NCBI RefSeq assembly: GCF_000690905.1
Contig: NZ_JMCL01000066.1
Location: 1 to 64,000, forward strand
Source: Pseudomonas sp. Ant30-3
Lineage (GTDB): Bacteria; Pseudomonadota; Gammaproteobacteria; Pseudomonadales; Pseudomonadaceae
Direction of reading: 5' to 3'
Length of the DNA stretch: 64,000 nucleotides
The position numbers and the translations under genes were made by a program. Below, in pieces: positions 37,664 through 46,538 of the stretch. A model generated the notes under the pieces. The model ran no database searches and had not been told where the DNA came from. It worked only from the letters and a program-made list of their open reading frames with translations. Positions within the stretch are counted from its first letter, which is position 1. Every line of letters starts with the position of its first letter.

Positions 37664-37844
37664 CGTGGAGAACTCCACTGAGCTGATGGAGGTTGAGTGA
37701 GCCAGCTTCAGCCAGCTCACTCAACCTAGTTTTTCAATGGAATAGGCCAAAAGCGGACTGCCAGGTAAGCGGGCCTCCTCAGCCCATCTGTTCAGACCGA
37801 TTAACCGCCAAACGCATGTAAGTGCGCCAACGCGTGCTTGCTTG
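37664..37844. other. Spacer before tsdA 3' end
   Basis: No gene recognised. It separates the fragment zone from the cytochrome operon and contains no clear T-tailed hairpin. Confidence 0.35.
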
Positions 37845-38762
37845 TCAGATCCCCTTACCTAGCATCTTGCCGTTAACGGTTTCGCCGTAAAGGTTCACGC
37901 CGTCATTGGCATGGTATTTATCACGGGTTTTCTCGACTGAGCCATCGACCAGGCGCGGGTCTTGCGGTCGCTCGTGGCTATTCATAAATGCCGCCACGTT
38001 CCAAGCGTCTTCGTCTGACAGGGTGCCGCCTTTGCCCAGTGGCATGTTTTCCTTGATAAACGCCGCGGCTGTGTTGATCCGATGCATGCCTGCACCCCAG
38101 TTGAACGAGTCCGCCCCCCATAGTGGCGGGAATACATAAAGGTCACCAGACTTCTGTCCTTCCCCGTTCGGCCCATGACAGACGGCGCATTGTGCGTCGT
38201 AGACCTGTTCTCCCTTTGCCAGGTCGTATCCGCCTTCGGGTTGTGGCACTTCCGGATAGGCCCGACCTGGTAGCTCTTGCGCCGTGGGTGCTCCGGTTGC
38301 AAGCCAGTATGAATAGGCTGAAAGCGCGGCGATAACGGGGCCGTCAGCCTCGGGTGCCTTGCCGTTCATACTGAACTGGAAACAGCCCTGAAGGCGCTCG
38401 GCATAACTATTCACCTTGTCGTTCTTCTTTCGGTACGCCGGGTACATGGTGTAGGCGGCCCAGAGCGGTGCAGAGTTGGCTTTCCGGCCCTGTTCGAGGT
38501 GGCAGTTCGCACAGGCTAGGCCGTTGCCCACATAGTCGGGCGCATGCGTCTTGGTATCGACGAATATGGCCCGACCTTGCTGTACCAGTTGCCCGTAGGC
38601 GTTGTCAGGCAGTTCGCTTTCCTTTGGCGGTTGGAAGTACTTGCTGCTAGCGGGATCACCGGCCCCGGTCAGGATCTGCGACTGATCTTCCATCGCGATG
38701 TCGTCCGCGAGCACCGGGAAGGCCAATGACATCAACAGCAGTGCGGTTGTATGGGTCTTCAT
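37845..38762 (-). CDS. tsdA: Thiosulfate dehydrogenase-like dihaem cytochrome c (TsdA)
   Basis: 305 residues with a signal peptide (cleavage after VLA near 19). Two c-type haem sites are present: CANCH in NGLACANCHLEQGR and CAVCH in YDAQCAVCHGPNGE. Family-typical WAAYTMYPAYRKKNDKVNSY and ERLQGCFQFSMNGK segments match TsdA, the periplasmic enzyme that joins two thiosulfates to tetrathionate and can act in reverse. It overlaps the upstream cytochrome gene by 4 bases, as in tsdBA operons. Confidence 0.85.
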   Translation of the reverse strand: MKTHTTALLLMSLAFPVLADDIAMEDQSQILTGAGDPASSKYFQPPKESELPDNAYGQLVQQGRAIFVDTKTHAPDYVGNGLACANCHLEQGRKANSAPLWAAYTMYPAYRKKNDKVNSYAERLQGCFQFSMNGKAPEADGPVIAALSAYSYWLATGAPTAQELPGRAYPEVPQPEGGYDLAKGEQVYDAQCAVCHGPNGEGQKSGDLYVFPPLWGADSFNWGAGMHRINTAAAFIKENMPLGKGGTLSDEDAWNVAAFMNSHERPQDPRLVDGSVEKTRDKYHANDGVNLYGETVNGKMLGKGI

Positions 38763-39406
38763 TTGGCTGCTCCTTTGTCGGTCAGGCCTGCGAAGTACGT
38801 CGAGACCGCCGTTACCTCGTCCTCGGTCAAGCTACGTGCGATGTGGCCCATCAAGTCGTTGGGGTCGTTCTTGCGGGTGCCCTGTCGCCAGGCGGTCAGC
38901 TGCGACGACAGGTACTGTGCCGACTGCCCGGCCAGCGGTGGGAAGGCGTCGCCGACTCCTGTTCCGCTGGGACCGTGGCAGGCGACACATTCTGGAATAT
39001 TGCGATCCCACGCACCGCGCAGGGCAAGTGTCTCGCCAGGTCCATCGGCCAAAGCGGTACGGTCGACTCGATCAGGCTGCGGATGCGGCTTGCCGGCCAA
39101 CATGGTTGTGACCGCATCGGCTTCGTCGGCGCTCAACGCCGCGGCAATGGGTTGCATGATTGGGTTGGCGCGTGCACCGGATGCGAAATCAGCCAGCTGC
39201 TTACGCATGTACTCGGCTGACAGGCCCGCAAGGCGGGGGAAGCCCGCAGCGGCCATCCCCCCACCCTCGGCTCCGTGACAGGTAACACACGCCATGGCGG
39301 CGGGGTTGGCCCCGCCTTTGCTGTAAACCGCAGTCGCATCCGCAGCTTGCGCGGACACGGAAACCACAAGAAAGAGCCCAGCCAAGGGCAATAGGGGGAC
39401 GTTCAT
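38759..39406 (-). CDS. tsdB: Dihaem cytochrome c4-like electron acceptor (TsdB)
   Basis: 215 residues with a signal peptide (AQA cleavage near 22) and two homologous cytochrome domains. Haem motifs are CVTCH and CVACH, each with a later methionine ligand candidate. TsdB-type cytochromes accept electrons from TsdA and pass them to oxidases. Translational overlap with tsdA supports this role over a general cytochrome c4. Confidence 0.82.
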   Translation of the reverse strand: MNVPLLPLAGLFLVVSVSAQAADATAVYSKGGANPAAMACVTCHGAEGGGMAAAGFPRLAGLSAEYMRKQLADFASGARANPIMQPIAAALSADEADAVTTMLAGKPHPQPDRVDRTALADGPGETLALRGAWDRNIPECVACHGPSGTGVGDAFPPLAGQSAQYLSSQLTAWRQGTRKNDPNDLMGHIARSLTEDEVTAVSTYFAGLTDKGAAK

Positions 39407-39464
39407 ATAGCCTCCATATCATTATTATTTTATGCAGCATCGGTGCTGGCGGACCTTTGCCGAT

Positions 39465-40241
39465 CTAGCGCTTTGACAACGGCCCCATGATCTCATTCAA
39501 TGCATCGGGGCGAGGCGCGCCCTGATGTTGCTGCAGCCGTCCGTCATCGTCCAGGTAATAAATCGCTGGCGTAGCCGAGGCGCCCATTTCACCCATCAGG
39601 GTGAGGTTCGCCTCTAGCTGCTCATTCACTGTTGGCGAGATGCCCTCGATCGGCTTGAGCGTGCTCGCCTTACCCGCTGCTTCGTGTACATTGAGGGCCG
39701 CCTCGGGATCCTTGGCGGCCAGCAACGCGGCGGCTTTACCGGCGCTGTCCGGACGCAGCATGCCAACCATGACGTGACGAAGCTGAACGTCACCCGCTTC
39801 GACCCAGGGCCGCGCCTGTTTCCAGAACATGTTGCAGAATGGGCAGTTCGGATCGGAAAACATGTAGATGACCCGTGGCGCTTCGGCCGCGCCGTCAGCT
39901 ATCCAGGTGCTGCTCTCCAGCCGCTGCCACATCTCGCTGCTCATCGGCTCATACACCAGTTTTTCAAGCGGTGCCTTGGTCAGGTCTTCACCCGCGGCAT
40001 CCAGCAAACTGCCGATCACGACATGATCGCCGTCCGGTGTCAGGTACAGCGCGATGCCCTCTCCGTTATAACGCGCCGCATAGCCCTTCAATCCGCCCGG
40101 TGCGTCGAAGCTGCCGACTACTTTGGCTCCACGCGCTTCAATGGCCTGAACCGCAGGAGGCAGGGCCTCTGCCAGCACCAGGGGTGCCGGTAGCAAGGCC
40201 AGCGTAGAAATGAAAAAGGAAAGTGATCGTACGGATTTCAT
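39465..40241 (-). CDS. dsbG: Thiol:disulfide interchange protein DsbG
   Basis: 258 residues, signal peptide, N-terminal dimerisation domain and a thioredoxin fold with the CPFC active site in FSDPNCPFCNMFWKQA and a cis-Pro region ASATPAIYYLDD. DsbG-type proteins reduce sulfenylated or mispaired cysteines in the periplasm, with electrons from DsbD. Its start overlaps the end of the tlpA-like gene. In this cargo it may protect haem CxxCH cysteines or periplasmic thiols from reactive sulfur. Confidence 0.87.
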   Translation of the reverse strand: MKSVRSLSFFISTLALLPAPLVLAEALPPAVQAIEARGAKVVGSFDAPGGLKGYAARYNGEGIALYLTPDGDHVVIGSLLDAAGEDLTKAPLEKLVYEPMSSEMWQRLESSTWIADGAAEAPRVIYMFSDPNCPFCNMFWKQARPWVEAGDVQLRHVMVGMLRPDSAGKAAALLAAKDPEAALNVHEAAGKASTLKPIEGISPTVNEQLEANLTLMGEMGASATPAIYYLDDDGRLQQHQGAPRPDALNEIMGPLSKR

Positions 40242-41053
40242 GGCTGGTTTTTTACCTTAAATTGCTCAAGAGCGCGCGCCAGACTGGCATGAGAAAGCTC
40301 ACCGAGATGACTGCCAACCTGGCGTCCCTCGGCGTCATAGAAAAGCGTGGTGGGCAGTGCTGCAGAACCTACATGCTGGCCGAGGCGACCGCCGGTGTCG
40401 AGCAGGACGTTTTCCAGGCTGAGCCCTTCGGCGTCAAGGAAGTCGGCGATCAATCGCTCGCCCTCACCCTGGTTGACGAACAGGAAATTCACCTCGGTGT
40501 TGTCTTGCTGCGCCTTCGCAAGGACCGGCATTTCCCGCCTGCAGGGAGGGCACCAGGTGGCCCACAGGTTGACCACAAGCGGCTTGCCGACGTAATCCTG
40601 CAAGGCGGCCGGCTTGCCCTGGATGTCTCGCAACCCCATCTCGGGCAGCCGCGTGCCCTGCTCGAAGGCATGCAATGCGAATGTCCCAAATCCCCAACTG
40701 AGCATACCTACCATCACCGCAGCGCCAAGTGGTCTACGCAAACCGCTATCGCGCCAGGCAAGCCAAGTACCCAACAGCACCGCCACCAACAAGCCTGGCC
40801 AGGCAATAAACCCGCCGTCACGTATGTCGATCACGCGCCAGGGCTCTTCTCGGAAATGCTCGACATACACCAGCACGAAGGCCAGCCGAGCGACCAGTAG
40901 CGCCACCAGCAGCAGCCTGAACAGCTGCTGTTCCGGATTCCGCTCGCTGCGCCGCCCGACCCACCAGCCGGTGAGCATCGCCAGAAACAGGCTCACCAAC
41001 ATGAGCGCATGCGGAACGGCGAGTGCCAAGGGCCCCGCATTAATTGTCAGCAT
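40238..41053 (-). CDS. Membrane-anchored TlpA-like thioredoxin
   Basis: 272 residues. About four N-terminal hydrophobic segments (1-135, with a prolipoprotein-diacylglyceryl-transferase-like look) are fused to a periplasmic TlpA/ResA thioredoxin domain with active site WCPPC in NLWATWCPPCRREMPVL. The ATG at 41053 is chosen because it overlaps the dsbD' stop (TGATG); the long open frame above it is dsbD sequence. Its role would be periplasmic disulfide reduction in series with DsbD and DsbG. Confidence 0.8.
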   Translation of the reverse strand: MLTINAGPLALAVPHALMLVSLFLAMLTGWWVGRRSERNPEQQLFRLLLVALLVARLAFVLVYVEHFREEPWRVIDIRDGGFIAWPGLLVAVLLGTWLAWRDSGLRRPLGAAVMVGMLSWGFGTFALHAFEQGTRLPEMGLRDIQGKPAALQDYVGKPLVVNLWATWCPPCRREMPVLAKAQQDNTEVNFLFVNQGEGERLIADFLDAEGLSLENVLLDTGGRLGQHVGSAALPTTLFYDAEGRQVGSHLGELSHASLARALEQFKVKNQP

Positions 41054-41610
41054 CAGCCTCGCTCCATTGTTTCGTTCCATCTGCTTAGAAATTGGATCGC
41101 GTCGACCTCGCCGGTGATGCGTTGGATACGTCTTTCTTCCCCGTCCGGGCCGATGAAGAGCAGCGTCGGCGGCCCCATGACCTGATAGCGGTTTAGCAGC
41201 TCGCGACTGGAGGGGTCGGTCTGCGTCACGTCCGGCCGCAGAATCCGCACGCCAGTGAGCGCGGCTTGCACCTGCGCGTCGCCGAATACTTCCTTTTCCA
41301 TGACCTTGCAGGACACGCACCAGTCCGCGTAATAGTCCACCAATACCCACTGGCCGGCGGCTTTGGCGGCAGCCAGCTCACGATCAAGGTCGGCCGGCTC
41401 GCTGAAACCGACAAATCCGTGGGCAGACTCAACACCCTGCGAGGGCGCAACGCCGCCCGTGAACACACCGAGCGGCCGCATGACATCCTGCGCGCCGCCA
41501 GCCGCCCCCAGCAGCAGCGCCACGCCCCATACCCCGGCTAGCGCCGCGACTGACCGGCTGAACGCCTGATGCCGCACCAATTGACGCGCCAGTTGCAGCA
41601 ATCCACTGGC
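41053..41610 (-). pseudogene. dsbD: DsbD, truncated 3' part
   Basis: Keeps the last membrane segment (SVAALAGVWGVALLLGAAGG) and the C-terminal thioredoxin domain with CVSCK in YYADWCVSCKVMEKEVF. The N-terminal alpha domain and most of the beta membrane domain are missing. Family sequence ends at about 41605, next to an unrelated gene on the other strand. A TTG at 41601 could start a 182-residue membrane-anchored thioredoxin, but electron transfer from the cytoplasm would be lost. The original operon promoter was probably lost too. Confidence 0.8.
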
Positions 41611-41635
41611 GCCCCTGAAATCAACCTATAAGCGT

Positions 41636-42463
41636 TTGCCCACTTGCGGAAAATATTTAGCTCAGCAGAACAGGAAAGTTTTCTGCATCGCAACCATGGC
41701 GATGGTTTCGGGCTGTACCGGTTTCGGCACGGTCAGCTCGTCAACTGAACCCGCTGGAAGAGCAGAATCTACCAAAACCAATGTTTTGGAGGCAGGAGCA
41801 GCCATGCTCCAAACGGATTCGCCTCTGGATCCCATGAACGTCTATTTGGTCGGCTTTCATCCCATGAAAGATGATCCATCACATCAAATGGAAGCGCATC
41901 ATTTTTGCACTCAAGCCAACGAAGATTTTGCGCAATGCGCATTGTTCGATGGAAACACACGAAGCGCGAATTTGAACGGTATCGAATACATAATTTCTGA
42001 AAAGATTTTCGAAAGTTTACCGGAATCAGAAAAACAGTATTGGCATCCCCATAATGGAGAGATTCTTTCGGGACAGCTGGTTGCACCTGGCCTGCCGGTT
42101 AAAGCAGACCATGAACTTATGAAAAGCAAAATGAACAGCTACGGTAAGACTTGGCATACGTGGGATGCAACCCATGGCAAGCCAGGCGAGTCGTTGCCAT
42201 TTGGAGAACCGAAGCTCGCATGGTCGTTTAATCGGATTGGTGAGGCCAAAAAGGGATTGGTGGAAAGCCGAGACAAGCGTATGGATATCAATACGGAGGA
42301 ACGTCGTAACGCCAGACAGGACCTTTTGCCACTGGCCAAGCCCCAGAGCGGCGTGGATGCGCTCAAGGGCCAATTTGAACGCCCCACCCGATCCATTCCC
42401 GGTGTTGTTGATAAAAAAACCACAAATCAGTCCGAGGCGCTGTCGGAATCGGATTCTAGATAG
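41636..42463 (+). CDS. DUF1264-like putative lipoprotein
   Basis: 275 residues from a TTG (41636), or 255 from ATG 41696. A lipobox-like VSGC follows a hydrophobic stretch (VFCIATMAMVSGC), which favours the longer form as a lipoprotein. The central part (YLVGFHPMKDD, HHFCTQANEDFAQCALFDGN, PESEKQYWHPHNGEILSGQL) matches the DUF1264/oil-body-associated-protein family of unknown function. The last 60 residues are low-conservation. Its 5' end abuts the truncated dsbD, so the native promoter may be missing. Confidence 0.65.
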   Translation: MPTCGKYLAQQNRKVFCIATMAMVSGCTGFGTVSSSTEPAGRAESTKTNVLEAGAAMLQTDSPLDPMNVYLVGFHPMKDDPSHQMEAHHFCTQANEDFAQCALFDGNTRSANLNGIEYIISEKIFESLPESEKQYWHPHNGEILSGQLVAPGLPVKADHELMKSKMNSYGKTWHTWDATHGKPGESLPFGEPKLAWSFNRIGEAKKGLVESRDKRMDINTEERRNARQDLLPLAKPQSGVDALKGQFERPTRSIPGVVDKKTTNQSEALSESDSR

Positions 42464-42655
42464 AGGTCAGTCGTTTGCCGATATAAAGGCTTTTCTCTCC
42501 TGAGGAGACTGATTACGGTATCTGTTCGAAGCCGTGCAGTAATGCGCCTTATTCCTGCGCTATTTCCAGAAGCGCTTGGCCGGCTGATCCTGCCAAACCA
42601 AGCGCAGCTCTGCCGTTGCAGCGCTAAAACCAAGCATATGCCCGGATAACCTACG

Positions 42656-43444
42656 TCAATACCGGATGCTTTCGATCATCAAGGCGACCGCTGCAATAAA
42701 TGCAATCAACCCAAAGCCTTTCTGAAGCCTCTTGCCGTCCAAGCGCGCAGAAATTGATTGCCCCGTCAGCATTCCTGCAATCGCACCCGCAGAAAATGGA
42801 AGAGCAACTGTCCAGTCAAGATTGCCAGCTAACACTGAAGACGATACGCCGCTAACCGACACAAGCCCTATGACTGCCAATGATGTTGCAGTAACAGATC
42901 GCATAGACAGATCGCTGTAACGGCCCAGTGCCGGTACCAGGACAAATCCCCCGCCTACGCCGAGAAGCCCGGAGAGGAAACCAGCCAGCGAACCCGACGC
43001 TGAGACAATTGCTGCGCAGCGAGACGTCCAACGAAACCGCCCCGTCTGAGGATTGAGCTGACAAGGAATTGCTCGCGCATGAATAGCATGACGGCTTGGC
43101 TGCCGGACGGAACGGAACGCTACGTAAAACAAAACAAGAGCGAACAGCATGGCAAGCATGCTGTGCTCTAATCTTCCCGCAGCCCAGACACCCGCAGGAG
43201 CAAGCAACATGCCGCAGAAGGCCATCAGTACAGCCGCCTTGTAGCGAACTATTCCTTCCCTAAGACCGATAACCGCCCCCACCCAGGCCGCCAAACCAAC
43301 AGCAAGCAAGCCAATAGGTGCCGCTTGAGGCAAACCAAGGCCCATCACAAACACCAACAAGGGGACCGTCAGGATGCCTCCCCCCGCCCCTGTAAGCGCT
43401 AGGACAATGCCAACGAGCAAGCCGAGTCCAAACTCAATGACCAT
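42656..43444 (-). CDS. TauE/SafE-family sulfite/anion exporter
   Basis: 262 residues with about eight transmembrane segments and the two TauE/SafE repeats (VGIVLALTGAGGGILTVPLL and LSGLLGVGGGFVLVPALG). Members carry sulfite, thiosulfate or other sulfur anions. It is the last gene of a bigR-pmpA-pmpB-tauE unit, which suggests export of sulfite made by persulfide oxidation. Confidence 0.85.
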   Translation of the reverse strand: MVIEFGLGLLVGIVLALTGAGGGILTVPLLVFVMGLGLPQAAPIGLLAVGLAAWVGAVIGLREGIVRYKAAVLMAFCGMLLAPAGVWAAGRLEHSMLAMLFALVLFYVAFRSVRQPSRHAIHARAIPCQLNPQTGRFRWTSRCAAIVSASGSLAGFLSGLLGVGGGFVLVPALGRYSDLSMRSVTATSLAVIGLVSVSGVSSSVLAGNLDWTVALPFSAGAIAGMLTGQSISARLDGKRLQKGFGLIAFIAAVALMIESIRY

Positions 43445-43498
43445 AAGCCGCCCTGTCCGGGCGCCTCGGCCGAGTCATGCGGATACTAACGCAGCTAA

Positions 43499-43924
43499 TC
43501 ACTGCGGCTTATCCGCTAAGCGAGTCTGCAGCTCGTACAGCGCCATGCCCGCTAGCATCGCGAGAATAAAGATCAGCGGCTCGCTCCGGCCACTCAAAAG
43601 CGTCGCGACCGCCGGTCCTGGACAATAACCGGCCAGCCCCCAACCCACTCCGAACGCCAGGCTACCCAGCACGAGACGACGATCTATTCGGGTGGCGGTG
43701 GGCATCCGCATGACATCTCCCAGCACCGCCCGGGACCGTTTGGAGGCGAAATAGAACCCGACACTGGCGACCACGATCGCACCGCCCATAACGAACGCAA
43801 GCGAGGGGTCCCACGGCCCGGTGAGGTCTAGAAAGGCGATCACTTTGGATGGATCGGCCATCCCTGACAGGATCAGGCCGAGGCCGAAAACCAACCCAGC
43901 TACAAATGCGCTTAGCAATTTCAT
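43499..43924 (-). CDS. YeeE/YedE (PmpB-like) sulfur transport protein
   Basis: 141 residues, about four transmembrane helices, DUF6691 type. The conserved cysteine motif is GLAGYCPGPAVATL. With its partner it makes a two-gene split version of the YeeE thiosulfate/sulfur-compound channel. It lies 9 bp after its partner. Confidence 0.82.
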   Translation of the reverse strand: MKLLSAFVAGLVFGLGLILSGMADPSKVIAFLDLTGPWDPSLAFVMGGAIVVASVGFYFASKRSRAVLGDVMRMPTATRIDRRLVLGSLAFGVGWGLAGYCPGPAVATLLSGRSEPLIFILAMLAGMALYELQTRLADKPQ

Positions 43925-43933
43925 GGCAACTCC

Positions 43934-44365
43934 TCAGCCCAGCAGGTGGCGGATGACGAATACGGTCAGAAAGCCGCTGGCCATGAATGCGGCCGTCGCG
44001 ACCAGCGAGCGCGGCGACCGGCGCGACAATCCACATACGCCATGCCCGCTCGTACAACCAGAGCCATACCGCGTGCCGACCCCGACCAACAATCCGGCTG
44101 CGATCAGGGTCAAGGTGCTCGCATCAATCTGGATATCTGGCTGCTCGAACGCGGCCTGAAACAGCACCGGCGCGATGACCAGTCCGGCGATGAATGAAAC
44201 ACGCCAGAGCACATCGCCTTTGGCAGGCCGCAGCAACCCGCCGACCACGCCGCTGATGCCCGCGATTCTCCCGTTCAACAAGATGAACAGGGTCGCAGCG
44301 AGGCCGATCAACGTGCCCCCGGCGAGCGAGAACCACGGTGTGAAATTCGCCCAGTCGATCGTCAT
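43934..44365 (-). CDS. YeeE/YedE (PmpA-like) sulfur transport protein
   Basis: 143 residues, about four transmembrane helices, with the family cysteine motif [20 protein letters not shown]. It forms the first half of the split YeeE-like transporter. The start overlaps the bigR stop by 4 bases, so it is under that regulator. Confidence 0.82.
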   Translation of the reverse strand: MTIDWANFTPWFSLAGGTLIGLAATLFILLNGRIAGISGVVGGLLRPAKGDVLWRVSFIAGLVIAPVLFQAAFEQPDIQIDASTLTLIAAGLLVGVGTRYGSGCTSGHGVCGLSRRSPRSLVATAAFMASGFLTVFVIRHLLG

Positions 44366-44700
44366 GTCGTGGATTCCTCACGTTCGGGATGCTGGCAGTA
44401 GAGCCGGTAAAGCACCTGCATGACCTCCATCGCTTGATGGCTGGAAATACTGTAATGCACTTGCTTGCCTTCGCGCCTGGTGCTGACCAAGCCGTTGTGA
44501 CGCAGCACGGTTAGCTGTTGGGACAGGGTCGGTTGCTCGATGCCCGTCGCACTGGCGAGATCACCCACGCAGTGCTCCCCTTGGGTCAGCTGGCACAGCA
44601 ACAACAGGCGGTCAGGGTTGCTCAGCACCTTCAGCAAGCCGCAGGCGTCCGCAGCACTGCGGCGGAGGGTTTCGATATCGAGATCTGCCATGTCGGCCAT
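44362..44700 (-). CDS. bigR: BigR/SqrR-type persulfide-sensing ArsR repressor
   Basis: 112 residues, winged-helix ArsR fold (recognition helix near [18 protein letters not shown]). The two cysteines used by BigR/SqrR for sulfane-sulfur sensing are in place: GEHCVGDLA and [10 protein letters not shown]. Family members repress in reduced form and release DNA when the cysteines are joined by a polysulfide bridge. A start at 44691 is also possible. It is divergent from DUF2892-blh across an AT-rich operator/promoter region. Confidence 0.85.
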   Translation of the reverse strand: MADMADLDIETLRRSAADACGLLKVLSNPDRLLLLCQLTQGEHCVGDLASATGIEQPTLSQQLTVLRHNGLVSTRREGKQVHYSISSHQAMEVMQVLYRLYCQHPEREESTT

Positions 44701-44724
44701 TCTTCTTCAGCTGGTCAGGTGGAT

Positions 44725-44762
44725 TTGACAATATAATTTATCAATATATATTTCAATATATA
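44725..44762 (+). promoter_or_regulatory. DUF2892-blh promoter with BigR operator
   Basis: TTGACA (44725-44730) and TATATT (44747-44752) are separated by 16 bp. A repeated decamer TCAATATATA (44741-44750 and 44753-44762) overlies the -10. AT-rich palindromic operators of this kind are used by BigR-family repressors. Binding is inferred from position. Confidence 0.6.
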
Positions 44763-44886
44763 GTATCGACGCGACAGCGGACGCCCGGCTCGGAACTCGA
44801 CGTCCCCTACAGGCACCTAAAATTGTGCGGCATCGCTTTTCTCTTCACCTCGCTGCGCCCCCGTCGGCGCGAACCAGGAGATAGAC

Positions 44887-45321
44887 ATGTTATCGATACA
44901 GCAAAACAGTACGAATCATGACCAGGCGGACCGGGTTCGCCGCTCAACGTCCCAACCTGTGAACCAAGAAATCGATCGGCAAACGGACGCGAACGTTCGT
45001 CGATTCAGCGGGATGGGACGAAGCGCAATTCTTCAGCGTATCGACGCCCTGGATCGCGAGTGGGACGTGGAGCGCGTGCTCGAGGTCAATGCCTCCTCGC
45101 TCGCGCTGTCTGGCTTGCTACTTGGCCTGACAGCGAACCGAAAGTGGTTTCTGCTGCCTGGCGTCGTGCTGCCGTTTCTTCTGCAACACGGTTTGCAGGG
45201 CTGGTGCCCGCCGCTGGCGATTCTGCGCCGGCTGGGTATTCGCACGCGGGGCGAGATCGATCAGGAAAAGTATGCACTGCTCAGGGCGCTGGAACAGGCA
45301 CCGCTGAACACTCACCATTAG
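44887..45321 (+). CDS. DUF2892 membrane protein
   Basis: 144 residues. A charged N-terminal half is followed by a DUF2892-type hairpin of two transmembrane segments (VNASSLALSGLLLGL and WFLLPGVVLPFLLQHGL) and the family end GWCPPLAILRRLGIRTRGEI with an accessible cysteine. DUF2892 units accompany rhodanese and persulfide dioxygenase genes. The rhodanese half is missing here. It is followed by blh after 11 bp. Confidence 0.75.
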   Translation: MLSIQQNSTNHDQADRVRRSTSQPVNQEIDRQTDANVRRFSGMGRSAILQRIDALDREWDVERVLEVNASSLALSGLLLGLTANRKWFLLPGVVLPFLLQHGLQGWCPPLAILRRLGIRTRGEIDQEKYALLRALEQAPLNTHH

Positions 45322-45332
45322 CCGAGACCATC

Positions 45333-46082
45333 ATGATATTTCGCCAGCTGTTCGAGCCCGTGTCGTCCACCTATACCTACTTGCTCGGGTGCGAGGGCAC
45401 CGGCCAGGCCGTGCTCATCGACCCGGTCATTTCCGCAACGGACCGCGACCTGGCCGAGCTAGCCAGGCTGGACCTGCAGCTGGCGTTCACCTTGGACACC
45501 CACATACATGCCGACCACATCACCGCCGCGCTGGAACTGAAGAAGCAGACCGGCTGCCGTATCGCGGGGCCGGCTATCGACAAATTGCCCTGCACGGATG
45601 TGGGCATTGAGGACGGTGTTCCTTTCATCGTCGGCAGCCTGCAGTTCACACCCTTGCATACCCCCGGGCACACCGACGGGCACTTTGCCTATCTCCTCGG
45701 TGATCGCCTGTTCAGCGGTGATGCATTACTCATCGACGGCTGCGGTAGGACCGACTTTCAGAACGGCAGCGCCGACGATCTGTTTCACAGCGTTAGAAAC
45801 AAGCTGCTCACGCTGCCAGACGACACCCTGGTCTATCCCGGCCATGACTACAGCGGTCGTCGAGTCTCGACCATCGCCCAGGAAAAGCAGCGCAACCCCC
45901 GACTCGGTGAAGCGATCACCCTGGAGCGCTTCCGAGAAATTATGGCGGAATTGAACTTGCCCTATCCCGCGTTCATCGATCACGCCGTGCCTGGAAATCG
46001 CCTGTGCGGCGTCTGCCCACCCGACCTGACGGATAATTTCCGTCGCTATTGCGAACAGGTTGAGCGCAGTCCTCAGGGCTGA
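45333..46082 (+). CDS. blh: Persulfide dioxygenase, Blh/ETHE1-like
   Basis: 249 residues, metallo-beta-lactamase fold. Iron ligands are visible in THIHADHITA, HTPGHTDGH, LFSGDALLIDGCGRTDFQ and YPGHDYSG, the ETHE1 pattern. The enzyme oxidises glutathione persulfide to sulfite with O2. The ATG at 45333 is used; the open frame above it belongs to other sequence. Control by the divergent BigR is expected, and the sulfite produced could leave through the TauE/SafE protein. Confidence 0.88.
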   Translation: MIFRQLFEPVSSTYTYLLGCEGTGQAVLIDPVISATDRDLAELARLDLQLAFTLDTHIHADHITAALELKKQTGCRIAGPAIDKLPCTDVGIEDGVPFIVGSLQFTPLHTPGHTDGHFAYLLGDRLFSGDALLIDGCGRTDFQNGSADDLFHSVRNKLLTLPDDTLVYPGHDYSGRRVSTIAQEKQRNPRLGEAITLERFREIMAELNLPYPAFIDHAVPGNRLCGVCPPDLTDNFRRYCEQVERSPQG

Positions 46083-46154
46083 TTACGGTGATGCCAAGCC
46101 AGTGAACGTTTCCGCTAAAACGAACAACCGTTCCGGAAGGGCGGGCGGCTTTAT
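46083..46154. other. Spacer after blh
   Basis: No terminator with a T-run is visible. The short palindromic stretch 'cgtttccgctaaaacg' near 46107 is too weak to call. Confidence 0.3.
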
Positions 46155-46538
46155 ATGATAGGCAGCTACCGACCAACAGATACTCCCTGCGCCAATTTAG
46201 TGATGGCGCGAAGCTTAACCCCTGCGCCGGCGGATATCGTGACACAGGGCGTGGACGGGCTCGATGTTTCGCAGGAGTTCGGTTGGTTGCGTTACAAAAA
46301 GCTGTTAGCCGACCGAGATGCCGTCATGGAACCGCACCACGGTTTCATTGAGGATCGTGTCCTCGATACCAACTTTGATCGTGACGCGAAAATCGTCGTA
46401 AGCATTGCGCATCGCAAGCCGCTCATTATCTCCAGGTGGGTTATTGAAGCTGACGGCAATTTGCTGGTGGTCAGCTCCATGGTACGCAATACGCTCATTG
46501 CGTTTGCGCATGTCGTAGGCAAACCGACATCGATATAG
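46155..46538 (+). CDS. Hypothetical small protein
   Basis: 127 residues from ATG 46155, or 111 from ATG 46203, with no family I recognise and no signal peptide. It has a plausible codon pattern and a mixed alpha/beta look in the second half (RKPLIISRWVIEADGNLLVV). It lies between the sulfur cargo and tnpC on the opposite strand to the latter. It may be a real cargo gene or a remnant. Confidence 0.35.
   Translation: MIGSYRPTDTPCANLVMARSLTPAPADIVTQGVDGLDVSQEFGWLRYKKLLADRDAVMEPHHGFIEDRVLDTNFDRDAKIVVSIAHRKPLIISRWVIEADGNLLVVSSMVRNTLIAFAHVVGKPTSI

Noticed and set aside
37845..46082. Cargo as a known thiosulfinate (allicin) resistance island
   Set aside because: The gene content (tsdAB, bigR, blh, YeeE, TauE) differs from the dsbA/trx/ahpD/oye/kefC sets I recall; only the thiol-redox theme is shared.
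46292..46522. Minus-strand frame opposite the hypothetical protein at 46155
   Set aside because: No ribosome-binding site or family features, and the codon pattern favours the plus strand.
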